A stretch of 64,000 nt of DNA from UBA2336 sp031395485 (GCA_031395485.1 JANNUS010000004.1:84572-148571); one strand, 5' to 3'. Numbered from the stretch's first letter, positions 44,892-53,926 are shown. The notes: generated by a model from the sequence alone, not told the origin. Made by a program: numbers and translations.

Positions 44892-46250
44892 ATGAATAGT
44901 GTAGTAGAAAAACAAAAGACAATAAATCTGGTCACTTCAATTCCGGGGCCAAAAGCACAAGCTATCCTTGCACGAAGAGTAGCTTCTACTCCTGCGGGAT
45001 TAGCAAAATCAACGGATGTTGTTGTCGCGGATGCAAAAGGTGCGATTATAAAAGATGTGGATGGAAATACGCTCATCGATTTTGCCGGAGCGATTGGTGT
45101 TATGAATATTGGTCATTGTGCGCCCAGCGTGGTGAAGGCCGTTCAGGAACAAGCTGAAAAGTACATGCATACGTGCGCGTTGGTAACAACCTTCGAGCCT
45201 ATGGTTGAGTTGTGTGAAATGTTAAATAAAGTAACACCCGGAAATTTTCCTAAAAAGACATTACTGGCAAATTCAGGAAGTGAAGCAGTTGAAAACGCTG
45301 TGAACATTGCGCGATATTATACAAAGCGAAAAGGCGTAATTTGTTTTGAAGGTGGTTATCATGGTCGCACACTGCTCACACTAAGTCTTACCTCGAAGTA
45401 TGGTTTGTTTAAAAAAGGCATGGGGCCTTTTGTAGGTGATATCTATCGCCTGCCCGCGCCTAATGTATATCGAAAGCCTGATCAGTTTACAGAAGAAGAG
45501 TACATTGATTTTTGCATTAAGGCATTGCGTAATGCGCTTATCGCGCAAATTGATGTTTCAGATTTAGCCGCTATTTTAATTGAGCCTGTTCAAGGCGAAG
45601 GTGGCTTCATTCCGATGCCAAAAGCATTTCTTCAGGAGATCAGAAATATTTGTACTGAATCGGGGGCTGTTATGATTTGCGATGAAATTCAAAGTGGGTT
45701 TGGCCGCACCGGAAAATTATTTGCCTGCGAACATTATGGTATTGCTCCGGATATAATTACAACAGCAAAATCGCTGGGGGCTGGAATGCCTATCTCCGCT
45801 ACGGTAGGTAAATCCGAGATCATGGATGCAGTGCATCTGGGTGGAATTGGCGGTACCTATGGCGGTTCTCCTGTTACCTGTGTAGCAGCCATTGAAGTAA
45901 TTAAGGAAATGACATCGCCAGCATTTATGAATCACACCGAAAAAGTTGGAAGGATAATCGAACACAGACTTTCTGAATGGAAAGAAAAGTATTCTATTAT
46001 TGGTGATGTTCGCGGTTTGGGGGCTATGCGATTGGTAGAGTTTGTGAAAGACCGGAAGAGCAAAGCTCCTGATATGGACCTCGCACTCAAAATTTTAAAA
46101 GACGCTGTTGCGCACGGAATAATTCTAATTCGTGCAGGTCTCTATAGCAACTGTATCCGCCTTTTGCCTCCATTAGTAATTACGGAAGAGCAATTGCATG
46201 AAGGTCTGGATGTGTTGGAGGCAGCTATTGCAAGAAATGCAAATGTATAA
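44892..46250 (+). CDS. Class III aminotransferase, 4-aminobutyrate type, copy 2
   Basis: Second GabT-like PLP enzyme of the cluster, 452 residues. The PLP lysine is Lys293 (TTAKSLGAGMP), with ANSGSEAVENAVNIARY and ICDEIQSGFGRTG. Compared with copy 1 it has about 15 additional N-terminal residues; the N-terminal SIPGPKAQAILARR is the segment that GabT proteins carry, so this copy is the more canonical GABA aminotransferase. The amidohydrolase gene begins three bases after its stop. Confidence 0.9.
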   Translation: MNSVVEKQKTINLVTSIPGPKAQAILARRVASTPAGLAKSTDVVVADAKGAIIKDVDGNTLIDFAGAIGVMNIGHCAPSVVKAVQEQAEKYMHTCALVTTFEPMVELCEMLNKVTPGNFPKKTLLANSGSEAVENAVNIARYYTKRKGVICFEGGYHGRTLLTLSLTSKYGLFKKGMGPFVGDIYRLPAPNVYRKPDQFTEEEYIDFCIKALRNALIAQIDVSDLAAILIEPVQGEGGFIPMPKAFLQEIRNICTESGAVMICDEIQSGFGRTGKLFACEHYGIAPDIITTAKSLGAGMPISATVGKSEIMDAVHLGGIGGTYGGSPVTCVAAIEVIKEMTSPAFMNHTEKVGRIIEHRLSEWKEKYSIIGDVRGLGAMRLVEFVKDRKSKAPDMDLALKILKDAVAHGIILIRAGLYSNCIRLLPPLVITEEQLHEGLDVLEAAIARNANV

Positions 46251-46253
46251 CGG

Positions 46254-47864
46254 GTGAAAAGCACACTCTACTTTAACGCAACAATTCTTACACAAAATCC
46301 GGCTCAGCCAATGGCATCAGCTATGTTGGTGGACGGGAATACAATCTCAGCAATTGGCTCCATACTTGAAGTAGCTTCCTTTCAAAAGGAAGACACTCAA
46401 TTGGTTGATCTACAAGGAAAAACAATTTTGCCTGGTTTTAATGATGCGCACATTCATGTTTGGAAAGTGGGTCAACTGGAATCCTTTATTATTGATTTAC
46501 GCGGAGTTGAAAGTATTGTTGAGTTGCAGCGAATGGTAAAAGTGCTTGCTGATAAACTTCCAGCCGGAACATGGATTATAGGAAGGGGTTTCAATGAGCA
46601 AGTGTTGCGCGAAAAACGAAAGCCTGTAAAGGAAGATATTGATGCCATCAGTACGTCACACCCGATTTATTTGATACGCACCTGTGCCCACATTGCCGTA
46701 AGCAATTCACTGGCAATGAAACTTGCGAATGTGAACAACACAACAATAGCTCCTGCGGGTGGTATTATTGGAAAAGCGCACGATGGAAATCTTGATGGTT
46801 TGTTTTATGAAACCGCGCTGGGACTGATTACAAAAATTATTCCACCTCCAACAAAAGCAGAGTATCAACAAATGATTCTTAACGGTGTATCAATGATGTT
46901 GCGTCATGGAATCACGAGCGCCACTGATCCTGCCGTGCACCCCGAACTTCTTGAAGCCTATCTCGAATTAGATGCGAACAAAGAGCTTCCCATGCGCCTC
47001 AATCTGATGCCCATCCTTTTGCCCGATGGAGGTGCAGCGCCATACCCAATTCCTAAAAAGTATTCTTCCGATTTTGTCTCAGTTGATACTGTTAAGTTTT
47101 TTTCTGATGGTGGATTAAGCGGTAAGACTGCTGCATTGAAACGGCCTTATAAAAACTCCAGTGAAAAAGGTGTAGTGAGATTGGAGTTAGGAAAATTCAT
47201 CAACCTTAGTCGTGAGGCGCAACGAAAAGGTTTTCGAATAGCCACGCATGCTATTGGCGATGTGGCGATTGATTTGGTTATTGATGTATACAAAACAATG
47301 CATGCAGAATTTGGAGATACGCGAAACCGTATAGAACATTTTGGATTGCCATCTGAGGAAAATATTAAGGATGTAAAAAAGTTTGGATTTGTGCCTGTGC
47401 CTCAACCTATCTTTCTGGATGAGTTAGGAGAGAATTTCCGAAGTTCATTAGACGATGATTATTTGAATGGATGCTATCCGGTAAAAAGTTTACTGAAGGA
47501 GGGAATTCAAGTTGCCTTCTCTACCGATGCGCCTGTAGTGAAAAATATTAACCCCTGGAGTTGTATTAAGGCTTCGGTTAGTCGTAAGACGAAGGAAGGA
47601 AATGTTATTGCCGCCCATGAAGCAGTAACCGTGCAGGAAGCTATTTATGCTTACACTATAGGAAGTGCGTATGCGGAGGATCAGGAAAAGAGAAAGGGCT
47701 CACTCGAGCCCGGAAAACTTGCTGATTTTATCATTGTAGATAAAAACCCGCTTAAAATTCCGGTTGATGAACTTGAATCGATTCAAATTGAATCTGTATA
47801 TATTGGAGGTGAATTATCGGTACCGTCATTTCGCAGCGGAGCGGAGAAATCCCCTCCGGGTTAA
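46254..47864 (+). CDS. YtcJ-type amidohydrolase (N-acyl amine hydrolase candidate)
   Basis: Metal-dependent amidohydrolase of the YtcJ/NfdA group, 536 residues; the best-known member hydrolyses N-substituted formamides to free amines. The metal site starts with HIH at 66-68 (GFNDAHIH), and other ligands lie in RTCAHIAVSN, RIATHAIGDVAI and FSTDAPV. The start is GTG. The last dozen codons (SFRSGAEKSPPG) come from a dispersed repeat that runs through the stop codon, so the natural C-terminus was probably extended or replaced. In this setting it may free an amine from an acylated precursor. Confidence 0.85.
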   Translation: MKSTLYFNATILTQNPAQPMASAMLVDGNTISAIGSILEVASFQKEDTQLVDLQGKTILPGFNDAHIHVWKVGQLESFIIDLRGVESIVELQRMVKVLADKLPAGTWIIGRGFNEQVLREKRKPVKEDIDAISTSHPIYLIRTCAHIAVSNSLAMKLANVNNTTIAPAGGIIGKAHDGNLDGLFYETALGLITKIIPPPTKAEYQQMILNGVSMMLRHGITSATDPAVHPELLEAYLELDANKELPMRLNLMPILLPDGGAAPYPIPKKYSSDFVSVDTVKFFSDGGLSGKTAALKRPYKNSSEKGVVRLELGKFINLSREAQRKGFRIATHAIGDVAIDLVIDVYKTMHAEFGDTRNRIEHFGLPSEENIKDVKKFGFVPVPQPIFLDELGENFRSSLDDDYLNGCYPVKSLLKEGIQVAFSTDAPVVKNINPWSCIKASVSRKTKEGNVIAAHEAVTVQEAIYAYTIGSAYAEDQEKRKGSLEPGKLADFIIVDKNPLKIPVDELESIQIESVYIGGELSVPSFRSGAEKSPPG

Positions 47865-47938
47865 ACGGTAGTGATGTGTACTCTGCAGTGGACTTCTCCG
47901 ATTCTCTCGCCCCTGCTCAAGAGTCTGTAAAGTGACGG
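47825..47938. repeat. Dispersed repeat, CATTTCG...AAGTGACG family, copy 2
   Basis: Words CATTTCG (47827), GAGAAATCC (47844-47852), GGACTTCTC (47890-47898) and AAGTGACG (about 47930) occur in the same order as at 30521-30645. The left part overlaps the last codons of the amidohydrolase gene. Confidence 0.55.
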
Positions 47939-47969
47939 TCTAGAATCTAAAATTTAAAATCTAAACGTA

Positions 47970-49403
47970 ATGCCTACTTATAAACAATATATCAATGGGG
48001 AATGGTCGGATGCATCTAATGGTAAAACGTGGGATGTAATAAATCCGGCAACGGAAGAATTATTGGCAACGGTGCCTTTTGGTAATGATGTGGATTGCCG
48101 CGCTGCAATTGATGCGGCAGCAGAAGGATTTAAAATCTGGTCTCGAACAAATCCGTTTGATCGTGCCGTTATTTTAAAAAAGGCATCTGCCCTGATGCAT
48201 GAACGATTGAATGAGTTTGCAAAAACAACGGTGTTGGAAAGTGGTAAGCCGCTAGCTGAAGCTATTGGCGAGTGGCGCGTTTCAGCAAACTTTTTTGAGT
48301 GGTTTGCCGAAGAAGGAAAACGTCACGGTGGGCGGGTGATTACCGCGAATCGAAATAATAAACGCATGAGTGTGCTCTATCAACCGATTGGGGTAGTGGG
48401 TGCAATCACTGCATGGAATTTTCCTGCTTACAATCCTGCCCGTTGTTGGGCAGCTGCGTTGGGTGCCGGTTGCAGTGTGGTAGCGAAAGCATCCGAGTAC
48501 ACTCCACTCACGGCAATTAATCTGATGCAATGTTTGCACGATGCCGGATTGCCGAAGGGCGTTATGAATTTAATCAACGGCCAAGCCGATTTGATCGGCA
48601 AGGAGTTGCTTGAAAATCCAACGGTGAGAAAAATAAGTTTTACAGGAAGTACACGTGTTGGAAAAATTCTGATGGATGGTGCATCAAAAACTAATACTCG
48701 ATTGGCACTTGAGTTAGGCGGTAATGCCCCCGTACTTATTTTTCCGGATGTCGATGTAAAGAAGGTGGCCGAAGAATCGGTCTCCGCAAAGCTGCGCAAT
48801 GCCGGTCAGGTGTGTATTGCCCCTCAACGTTATCTTGTGCATGAAGCTGTCGCTGATGAGTTTGTAAAACATGCTGCGAATCGAATGAAAAACATAAACG
48901 TTGGTTTCGGTTTAGATCAAGGTGTTGACATGGGCCCTATGATCAATCTTAACCAACGAACGAATCTTGAAAAAATATTACAGGAGGCAAAAGCACACGG
49001 GGCCGATGTTGTAGTGGGTGGAACCCGCGGGGATTTTGCAAAAGGTTATTTCCATCAGCCTGCACTCGTGCAAAACACCTCAGTGGATAGCCCGCTTTTT
49101 AAAAATGAAATCTTTGGACCAGTTATGCCTGTGACTACATTTAAGTCAATGGAGGAAGCTATTCAATTGGCAAATGCTACTGAGTATGGATTGGCATCGT
49201 ATATCTGGACAAACAATCTTAAAACCTCCATACTTGTTTCCGAGCAACTTGAGTTTGGTTTGGTCGGAATTAACGAGTGGTATCCGCAAGCTTTTGAAGC
49301 GCCTTTTGGCGGATGGAAGCAAAGCGGAGTAGGTTATGAGTGCGGTGAAGATGGCCTAGTGGAGTATATGGAGAAAAAATTAATTAGTATTGGAGGACTT
49401 TAA
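47970..49403 (+). CDS. Aldehyde dehydrogenase, GabD-like succinate-semialdehyde type
   Basis: NAD(P)-dependent aldehyde dehydrogenase, 477 residues, with catalytic Glu248 (ALELGGNAP) and Cys282 (AGQVCIAPQR) and the Rossmann motif FTGSTRVGK. The N-terminus INGEWSDASNGKTWDVINPATEE and overall length resemble GabD rather than the Sad type upstream. It would convert a semialdehyde, such as succinate semialdehyde, to the acid. Separated from the amidohydrolase by about 105 bases containing repeat DNA and an AATCTAAAATTTAAAATCTAAA tract split over the leader. Confidence 0.92.
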   Translation: MPTYKQYINGEWSDASNGKTWDVINPATEELLATVPFGNDVDCRAAIDAAAEGFKIWSRTNPFDRAVILKKASALMHERLNEFAKTTVLESGKPLAEAIGEWRVSANFFEWFAEEGKRHGGRVITANRNNKRMSVLYQPIGVVGAITAWNFPAYNPARCWAAALGAGCSVVAKASEYTPLTAINLMQCLHDAGLPKGVMNLINGQADLIGKELLENPTVRKISFTGSTRVGKILMDGASKTNTRLALELGGNAPVLIFPDVDVKKVAEESVSAKLRNAGQVCIAPQRYLVHEAVADEFVKHAANRMKNINVGFGLDQGVDMGPMINLNQRTNLEKILQEAKAHGADVVVGGTRGDFAKGYFHQPALVQNTSVDSPLFKNEIFGPVMPVTTFKSMEEAIQLANATEYGLASYIWTNNLKTSILVSEQLEFGLVGINEWYPQAFEAPFGGWKQSGVGYECGEDGLVEYMEKKLISIGGL

Positions 49404-49481
49404 ATGTACGATGCACGATTTTGAGAAGTACGATTATTATTTTATAAATCGTAAATCTAAAATCGTAAATCTAAAATCGAA
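49404..49481. repeat. AT-rich direct repeats before the antiporter gene
   Basis: Tandem units of the type ATCGTAAATCTAAA (about 49446-49473), then AATCGAAATG at the start codon. A similar AATCTAAA tract precedes the genes at 33310 and 47970. Confidence 0.5.
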
Positions 49482-50849
49482 ATGATGGAAGATTACGGCC
49501 TACTCACTCTACTTCCGGTTTTTGTTGTTATTGTTCTGGCGATCATTACCCGATCGTCATTTGAACCACTCATTGTAGGCATACTAACTGCGTGTGTAAT
49601 TGCTTACAAGGGCGATTTTCTTTCGAAATTTATCGAGCATTTAACAACTGCCCTCACCGATAAAAACAGTGGCTGGGTAATTCTTGTTTGCATGCTTTAT
49701 GGCTCCATGATCACGATGATGATTCGGGGAGGAGGCACGAAGGGATTTAGTGATTTTTTATTGCGCTATGTGCACAATAGAAGATCAGCCTTGCTGTCGG
49801 CCTGGATATTGGGCATCCTTATTTTTGTAGATGATTACCTTCATTCGCTTTCAGTAGGTGCCGCTATGAAAAAGATCACCGACAAGTTTAATATCTCCCG
49901 CGAATTATTGGCGTATATCGTTCATGCTACATCTGCACCGCTATGCATATTATTACCTATCTCAACCTGGTCAATTTTTATCAGCGTTATTCTCGAGAAG
50001 GAAGGGTTAGTCCCAAAAGGTCAGGGCATGATCGGTTATATGCAGGCCATTCCATTTATGGCGTTTGGTTTTGTTGGTATCACGTTAGTGTTGCTGGTTG
50101 CCCTTGGTTGGTTTCCGATAATTGGAAAAATGAAAGCGGCAGAGCTTCGTGCTGCGGGCGGAGTAACCATCCCTCCTGATCCAGGGCACGCAAGTGATCC
50201 GGAAGCAAAAGATGAATCGATTTCTAAAAAAAGTAAGATCGGCTATTTTATTTGGCCAATGGTTGTACTGATCGCCACTACAGTCTATTTTGATTTTGAT
50301 GCGTTGAAAGGAGCTTTGATTACAAACTTTTTTGTTTTCATGTATTTGTTCCTTGATAAATCGCTGAAGCTTCGTCAGTTATCGGATGCCATCCTGCATG
50401 GATTCAATACAATTTTGTTTCCGATCATCTTAGTGATTCTCGCATTTGCGCTTAAGCTTGTCAATGATGATTTGCATTTAGTTCAATATGTGATTGCGCA
50501 TGTTGAGCCCTATATGAGCAAAGAAATGTTTCCGGCAATCGCATTTATTACACTGGCCACGATCGCGTTTCTTACAGGATCTTCGTGGGATTTATACGTG
50601 ATCGCTATTCCGTTGATGGTCCCATTATCTCAATCACTTGGCACAAATGTTTGGGTGGCTGTAAGTGTGGTTGTATGTGCAGGGGCATTCGGATCGAATA
50701 CTGGGTTCTTTAGCGACTCCACAATTCTATCGGCTGCTTCCACGAATGTCCCCACTATGCAGCATGCCTTAACCCAGTTGCCGTATGCTTTAATAGCGAT
50801 GCTCACATCAACAGGTATTTATATCCTTATTGGATTTGCCACAGTTTGA
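49482..50849 (+). CDS. NhaC-family antiporter-like transporter
   Basis: Inner-membrane secondary transporter of the NhaC superfamily, 455 residues, with about 11 hydrophobic segments. Recognisable parts are ILIFVDDYLHSLSVGAAM near residue 110 and the C-terminal SSWDLYVIAIPLMVPLS and CAGAFGSNTGFFSDSTIL motifs found in this family. NhaC relatives exchange Na+ for H+ or for organic acids (for example malate/lactate). At the end of the amine cluster it may carry the amine substrate or its carboxylate product, or restore ion balance. The last gene of the cluster on this strand. Confidence 0.88.
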   Translation: MMEDYGLLTLLPVFVVIVLAIITRSSFEPLIVGILTACVIAYKGDFLSKFIEHLTTALTDKNSGWVILVCMLYGSMITMMIRGGGTKGFSDFLLRYVHNRRSALLSAWILGILIFVDDYLHSLSVGAAMKKITDKFNISRELLAYIVHATSAPLCILLPISTWSIFISVILEKEGLVPKGQGMIGYMQAIPFMAFGFVGITLVLLVALGWFPIIGKMKAAELRAAGGVTIPPDPGHASDPEAKDESISKKSKIGYFIWPMVVLIATTVYFDFDALKGALITNFFVFMYLFLDKSLKLRQLSDAILHGFNTILFPIILVILAFALKLVNDDLHLVQYVIAHVEPYMSKEMFPAIAFITLATIAFLTGSSWDLYVIAIPLMVPLSQSLGTNVWVAVSVVVCAGAFGSNTGFFSDSTILSAASTNVPTMQHALTQLPYALIAMLTSTGIYILIGFATV

Positions 50850-50895
50850 GTTAGTGTTTTATAGGAGGTGATACCCTATAACTATAGACAATCTA

Positions 50896-51183
50896 CTACG
50901 GGCTTTTCTTCTTAAAAGCAGCTTTTACAGCCCGATTTAACTCATCACCAGCTTTTTTCAAGCTATCCTCTACTTCCTTCCAGCGTTCTTTGTTTTTTGC
51001 CTCGTCTCGCAGTTTTTCGGCTGAATCTTTCAGTTCTTCAAAACGGCTCTCGAACTCCTTATTTAGCCTGCCGCCCGCTTCGTTTAATTCCGCCATAAAC
51101 GCATCTACCTTCTTTCCGAAGGTTTTAAAGAGTTTTTCAGCTTTTCCGCTTTCTTCTTTGTTTTCCATACTGGGTTCATTCAA
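50896..51183 (-). CDS. Small hypothetical protein, predicted coiled coil
   Basis: A 95-residue, highly charged, fully helical protein (EAGGRLNKEFESRFEELKDSAEKLRDEAKN). The pattern resembles YtxH- or apolipoprotein-like coiled coils, but there is no membrane segment or signal peptide. No function can be assigned. It converges with the antiporter gene and diverges from the gene at 51232. Confidence 0.6.
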   Translation of the reverse strand: MNEPSMENKEESGKAEKLFKTFGKKVDAFMAELNEAGGRLNKEFESRFEELKDSAEKLRDEAKNKERWKEVEDSLKKAGDELNRAVKAAFKKKSP

Positions 51184-51231
51184 AAGTTGTCTTAAATTAA
51201 ATGTCTAAAGTGAACTAACCAATTTGTTTAC

Positions 51232-51921
51232 ATGAATACCGAACAAGACCACCTCGATTATATCACAAAATTGCTTGAAAGTAAATCGGCCGCCAAACAA
51301 ACCACATACAAGCATTTACTCGCTGCTTTTTCACTGTTATCCAAGGAAGCTAAACGAATTACTGCTGAGTTAAAAAAGAAGGCCAATCCGAACGATAATG
51401 ATGTTACGATTGAGTTTAGCGCAGTGAACGAACATGAGTTTCATGTAAAGTTGGCAGGCGACCTGCTCATTTTCGTATTGCACACTAATATTGTAACGTT
51501 TGCCGATGATCATACGATCATGCAGGATCCATACATGAAGCAGCAGGAAGTGAATCGTTACTTCGGTCAGATAATGATTTATAATTTCATGTCTGATTCA
51601 TTGAAGTTTAACAGGGTGAACGACCCGGGGTATTTATTGGCCCGGCTTATGATAAATCAGGATAACCGGTTCTTTATTGAAGGCGAAGGTCAGTTGGCAA
51701 CATTGTTTAGCAGAGTATCGGAGCAACCGTTGACCAACGAAGTGCTGGATGCCTTGGTGAAGCTTTCTCTGGCTATCGCTATTGAAAATGATTTAATGGC
51801 CATGCCGTATCCGGACGTGAAATTTATCACCTTGCATCAAAAACTTGAGCATACACCCGACATGGGCGGAGGTCAGAAAATGGGGTTTCAGATGAGCTAT
51901 GTTGACAAAACTAAGGGTTGA
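51232..51921 (+). CDS. Conserved hypothetical protein
   Basis: A 229-residue soluble protein without a recognised domain. The N-terminal 50 residues are helical and Lys-rich. The central region has FHVKLAGDLLIFVLHTNIVTFADDH and MIYNFMSDSLKFNRVNDPGYLLARLMIN. The length and clean frame suggest a real gene conserved in related Bacteroidota. No link to the flanking coiled-coil gene is evident beyond the short divergent gap. Confidence 0.65.
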   Translation: MNTEQDHLDYITKLLESKSAAKQTTYKHLLAAFSLLSKEAKRITAELKKKANPNDNDVTIEFSAVNEHEFHVKLAGDLLIFVLHTNIVTFADDHTIMQDPYMKQQEVNRYFGQIMIYNFMSDSLKFNRVNDPGYLLARLMINQDNRFFIEGEGQLATLFSRVSEQPLTNEVLDALVKLSLAIAIENDLMAMPYPDVKFITLHQKLEHTPDMGGGQKMGFQMSYVDKTKG

Positions 51922-51993
51922 TTATTATTCTATCTGAAGAGGTTTTCATTTTAGTTAATCGATTTTATATTGCTGTTGTAAATAAAAACTAAA

Positions 51994-52054
51994 TGTCAGC
52001 CTGAGCCAGTCGAAGGCGCTTGGATACAATAGTTTCGACAAGCTCAACCTGACA
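51994..52054. repeat. TGTCAG...CTGACA inverted repeat, copy 1
   Basis: Starts TGTCAGCCTGAGC and ends GCTCAACCTGACA, with inner TCGAA / TTCGA arms. The same family is at 55102-55186. It lies in the gap upstream of the tiny lipoprotein gene. Confidence 0.6.
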
Positions 52055-52078
52055 ATATCAGTACTAAATAATTTTCAT

Positions 52079-52201
52079 TTGAAAAAAATAGCGCTTTTAT
52101 TTATTGTACTGATGATCGCACTGGGGAGTTGTGCATCCAATAAGCATCATAAGAAATTAAAAAAGGGAAAACCAATACCGTGTCCAACAAAAGATTGCTA
52201 A
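52079..52201 (+). CDS. Very small lipoprotein upstream of cmk
   Basis: Forty codons from a TTG at 52079 to a TAA at 52199-52201. The peptide has a lysine-rich start, a hydrophobic stretch (about 4-15) and a lipobox LGSC with Cys18. The mature part is only 23 residues, very basic (NKHHKKLKKGK), and ends PIPCPTKDC with two further cysteines. The cmk ATG begins on the next base, so the two genes are coupled. The function is unknown; from memory, similar basic Cys-rich lipopeptides occur next to housekeeping genes in other Bacteroidota, but I cannot cite one. Confidence 0.68.
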   Translation: MKKIALLFIVLMIALGSCASNKHHKKLKKGKPIPCPTKDC

Positions 52202-52891
52202 ATGAGGCTAAATAAAATCGTAATCGCGATAGATGGATACTCGGCCTGTGGTAAAAGTACCACAGCCAAGCAGGTAGCAACCATTTTGGGATACCGATAT
52301 ATTGACTCGGGTGCCATGTACCGGGCAGTAACGGTGTATTTTCTGGAGCACCACATTTCCCTATCAAACCCCAAGGAGATTGCAAAAGCATTACAAAACA
52401 TTACCATAACATTTAAGGTTAATTCAAAAGGGATTACCGAAACTTACCTGAATACACTCAATGTGGAAAAGGACATCCGAAGAATGCGCGTATCCGAAAA
52501 TGTTAGTCCGGTAAGCGCAATTCGTGAAGTACGAATAGCGATGGTAGAACAACAGCGAAAACTGGGAAAGGAAAAAGGGATTGTTATGGACGGTCGCGAT
52601 ATTGGTACGGTAGTTTTTCCCAAAGCTGAGCTAAAATTTTTTATGACAGCTGATATTCTGGTGCGTGCATTTCGCAGACAACGTGAGCTGTTGCACTTGG
52701 ATCGGATGGTTGATTTGGATTCTGTGATTGAGAACATTGAACAACGCGATCGAATTGACACCACGCGAGCAGAAAGCCCACTTCGAAAGGCAGAAGATGC
52801 CATTGTAATTGACACCACGCATATTACAATAGACGAGCAAGTAGATGAGGTGATACGAATGGCGTTAAGTAAAGCACTAAAAGTTTCATAA
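52202..52891 (+). CDS. cmk: (d)CMP kinase
   Basis: Phosphorylates CMP and dCMP for nucleotide and DNA synthesis. The 229-residue protein has the P-loop GYSACGKST at 12-20, the YIDSGAMYRAVT motif that binds the nucleotide monophosphate, and DGRDIGTVVFP and RAESPLRKAEDA in the C-terminal part. The Cys in the P-loop is unusual relative to the GPSGAGKST form in many bacteria, but is common in Bacteroidota. It directly follows the tiny lipoprotein gene without a gap. Confidence 0.95.
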   Translation: MRLNKIVIAIDGYSACGKSTTAKQVATILGYRYIDSGAMYRAVTVYFLEHHISLSNPKEIAKALQNITITFKVNSKGITETYLNTLNVEKDIRRMRVSENVSPVSAIREVRIAMVEQQRKLGKEKGIVMDGRDIGTVVFPKAELKFFMTADILVRAFRRQRELLHLDRMVDLDSVIENIEQRDRIDTTRAESPLRKAEDAIVIDTTHITIDEQVDEVIRMALSKALKVS

Positions 52892-52931
52892 TATTTTTTC
52901 TCCAGAACCCAACCTCTAACATAAAGATTCC

Positions 52932-53495
52932 ATGGAAACGACTTTTCGAAAAATTTTGCGCTACTTCTTCAGCGGCACCTTGTTTATCGTTCCATTAGTC
53001 GCTACTGTGTATTTTATTTTCATGTCCTTCCAATGGTTGGATGGCTTACTTAATTTACCGTATCCGGGCTTAGGGTTTGTAATTATTCTGGTGGCCATAA
53101 CTGCGTTTGGATATCTAACCTCAAATTTTGCGTTTCAAACGTTTTCCAACTGGTTCGATAGTGGCGTTAACCGGATTCCCTTGGTTAAGCTTATTTATTC
53201 ATCATTAAAAGATTTACTTAATGCGTTTGTAGGGGATAAGAAGAAATTTAACAAACCAGTATTGGTCACCATTAATAAAGAGAACCAGCTTAACCGAATT
53301 GGTTTCATCACACAAGATGACCTCACGAACCTCGGGCTACCAGATATGGTAGTAGTTTATTTTCCGCAATCTTATGCAGTGGCAGGTGATCATTTTGTTG
53401 TTCCGAGAGAAAATGTAAAACTATTAGATATTTCAGGACCATCAGCAATGAAGTTTATCATTTCGGGTGGCGTAAGTGGGTTTAAAGATTATTGA
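52932..53495 (+). CDS. DUF502-family membrane protein
   Basis: A 187-residue membrane protein of the DUF502 family, whose function is unknown. Two transmembrane helices lie at about 10-35 and 45-65, followed by a soluble domain with the family signature NRIPLVKLIYSSLKDLLNAF and the hydrophobic VVVYFPQSYAVAGDHFVVPRENVKLLDIS. The DUF3995 gene begins at its stop, so the two are probably co-transcribed. Confidence 0.85.
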   Translation: METTFRKILRYFFSGTLFIVPLVATVYFIFMSFQWLDGLLNLPYPGLGFVIILVAITAFGYLTSNFAFQTFSNWFDSGVNRIPLVKLIYSSLKDLLNAFVGDKKKFNKPVLVTINKENQLNRIGFITQDDLTNLGLPDMVVVYFPQSYAVAGDHFVVPRENVKLLDISGPSAMKFIISGGVSGFKDY

Positions 53496-53497
53496 GG

Positions 53498-53926
53498 ATG
53501 ATTGCAACGTGTTGTAGCTTCGTACTTATCTTAATTTTCTTTTTGATAGCCTGCCTTCATTTTTATTGGGCATTGGGTGGTCGTTGGGCAATTGATTCTG
53601 TAGTTCCAACAAATGAGAATGGCGAGCGTATGCTTACAACCGGAGTAGTTTCATGTCTTGTAGTGACTACGGGGCTGCTCGTGTTTACAACGTATTACCT
53701 TGTGCGTGCAAAATTAATTGAACTGCATCTTCCGGATATTGTTTTAAATTCTTTTGGATGGATCATTTCTTCCATCTTTCTCCTTCGGGCAATTGGTGAT
53801 TTTCGATATGTTGGATTCACCAAGAGAATCCGCAATACAACTTTTGCTAAACTTGATACAGCTTATTTCTCAACGCTGTGTTTGCTGATTGCCATTTTAG
53901 GATTCATGATAGAAGTTCTTAGCTAA
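53498..53926 (+). CDS. DUF3995-family membrane protein
   Basis: A 142-residue inner-membrane protein with four predicted helices (about 1-20, 45-70, 83-100 and 118-140) and the GGRWAIDSVVPT segment typical of DUF3995. The ATG at 53498 is chosen; a TTG at 53492, overlapping the DUF502 stop, would add two residues. Its end overlaps the convergent mnmA stop by eight bases (53919-53926). Function unknown. Confidence 0.78.
   Translation: MIATCCSFVLILIFFLIACLHFYWALGGRWAIDSVVPTNENGERMLTTGVVSCLVVTTGLLVFTTYYLVRAKLIELHLPDIVLNSFGWIISSIFLLRAIGDFRYVGFTKRIRNTTFAKLDTAYFSTLCLLIAILGFMIEVLS

Noticed and set aside
50859..50881. TTATAGG-N9-CCTATAA inverted repeat between the antiporter and coiled-coil genes
   Set aside because: Short AT-rich stem without T run; too weak to call a terminator.
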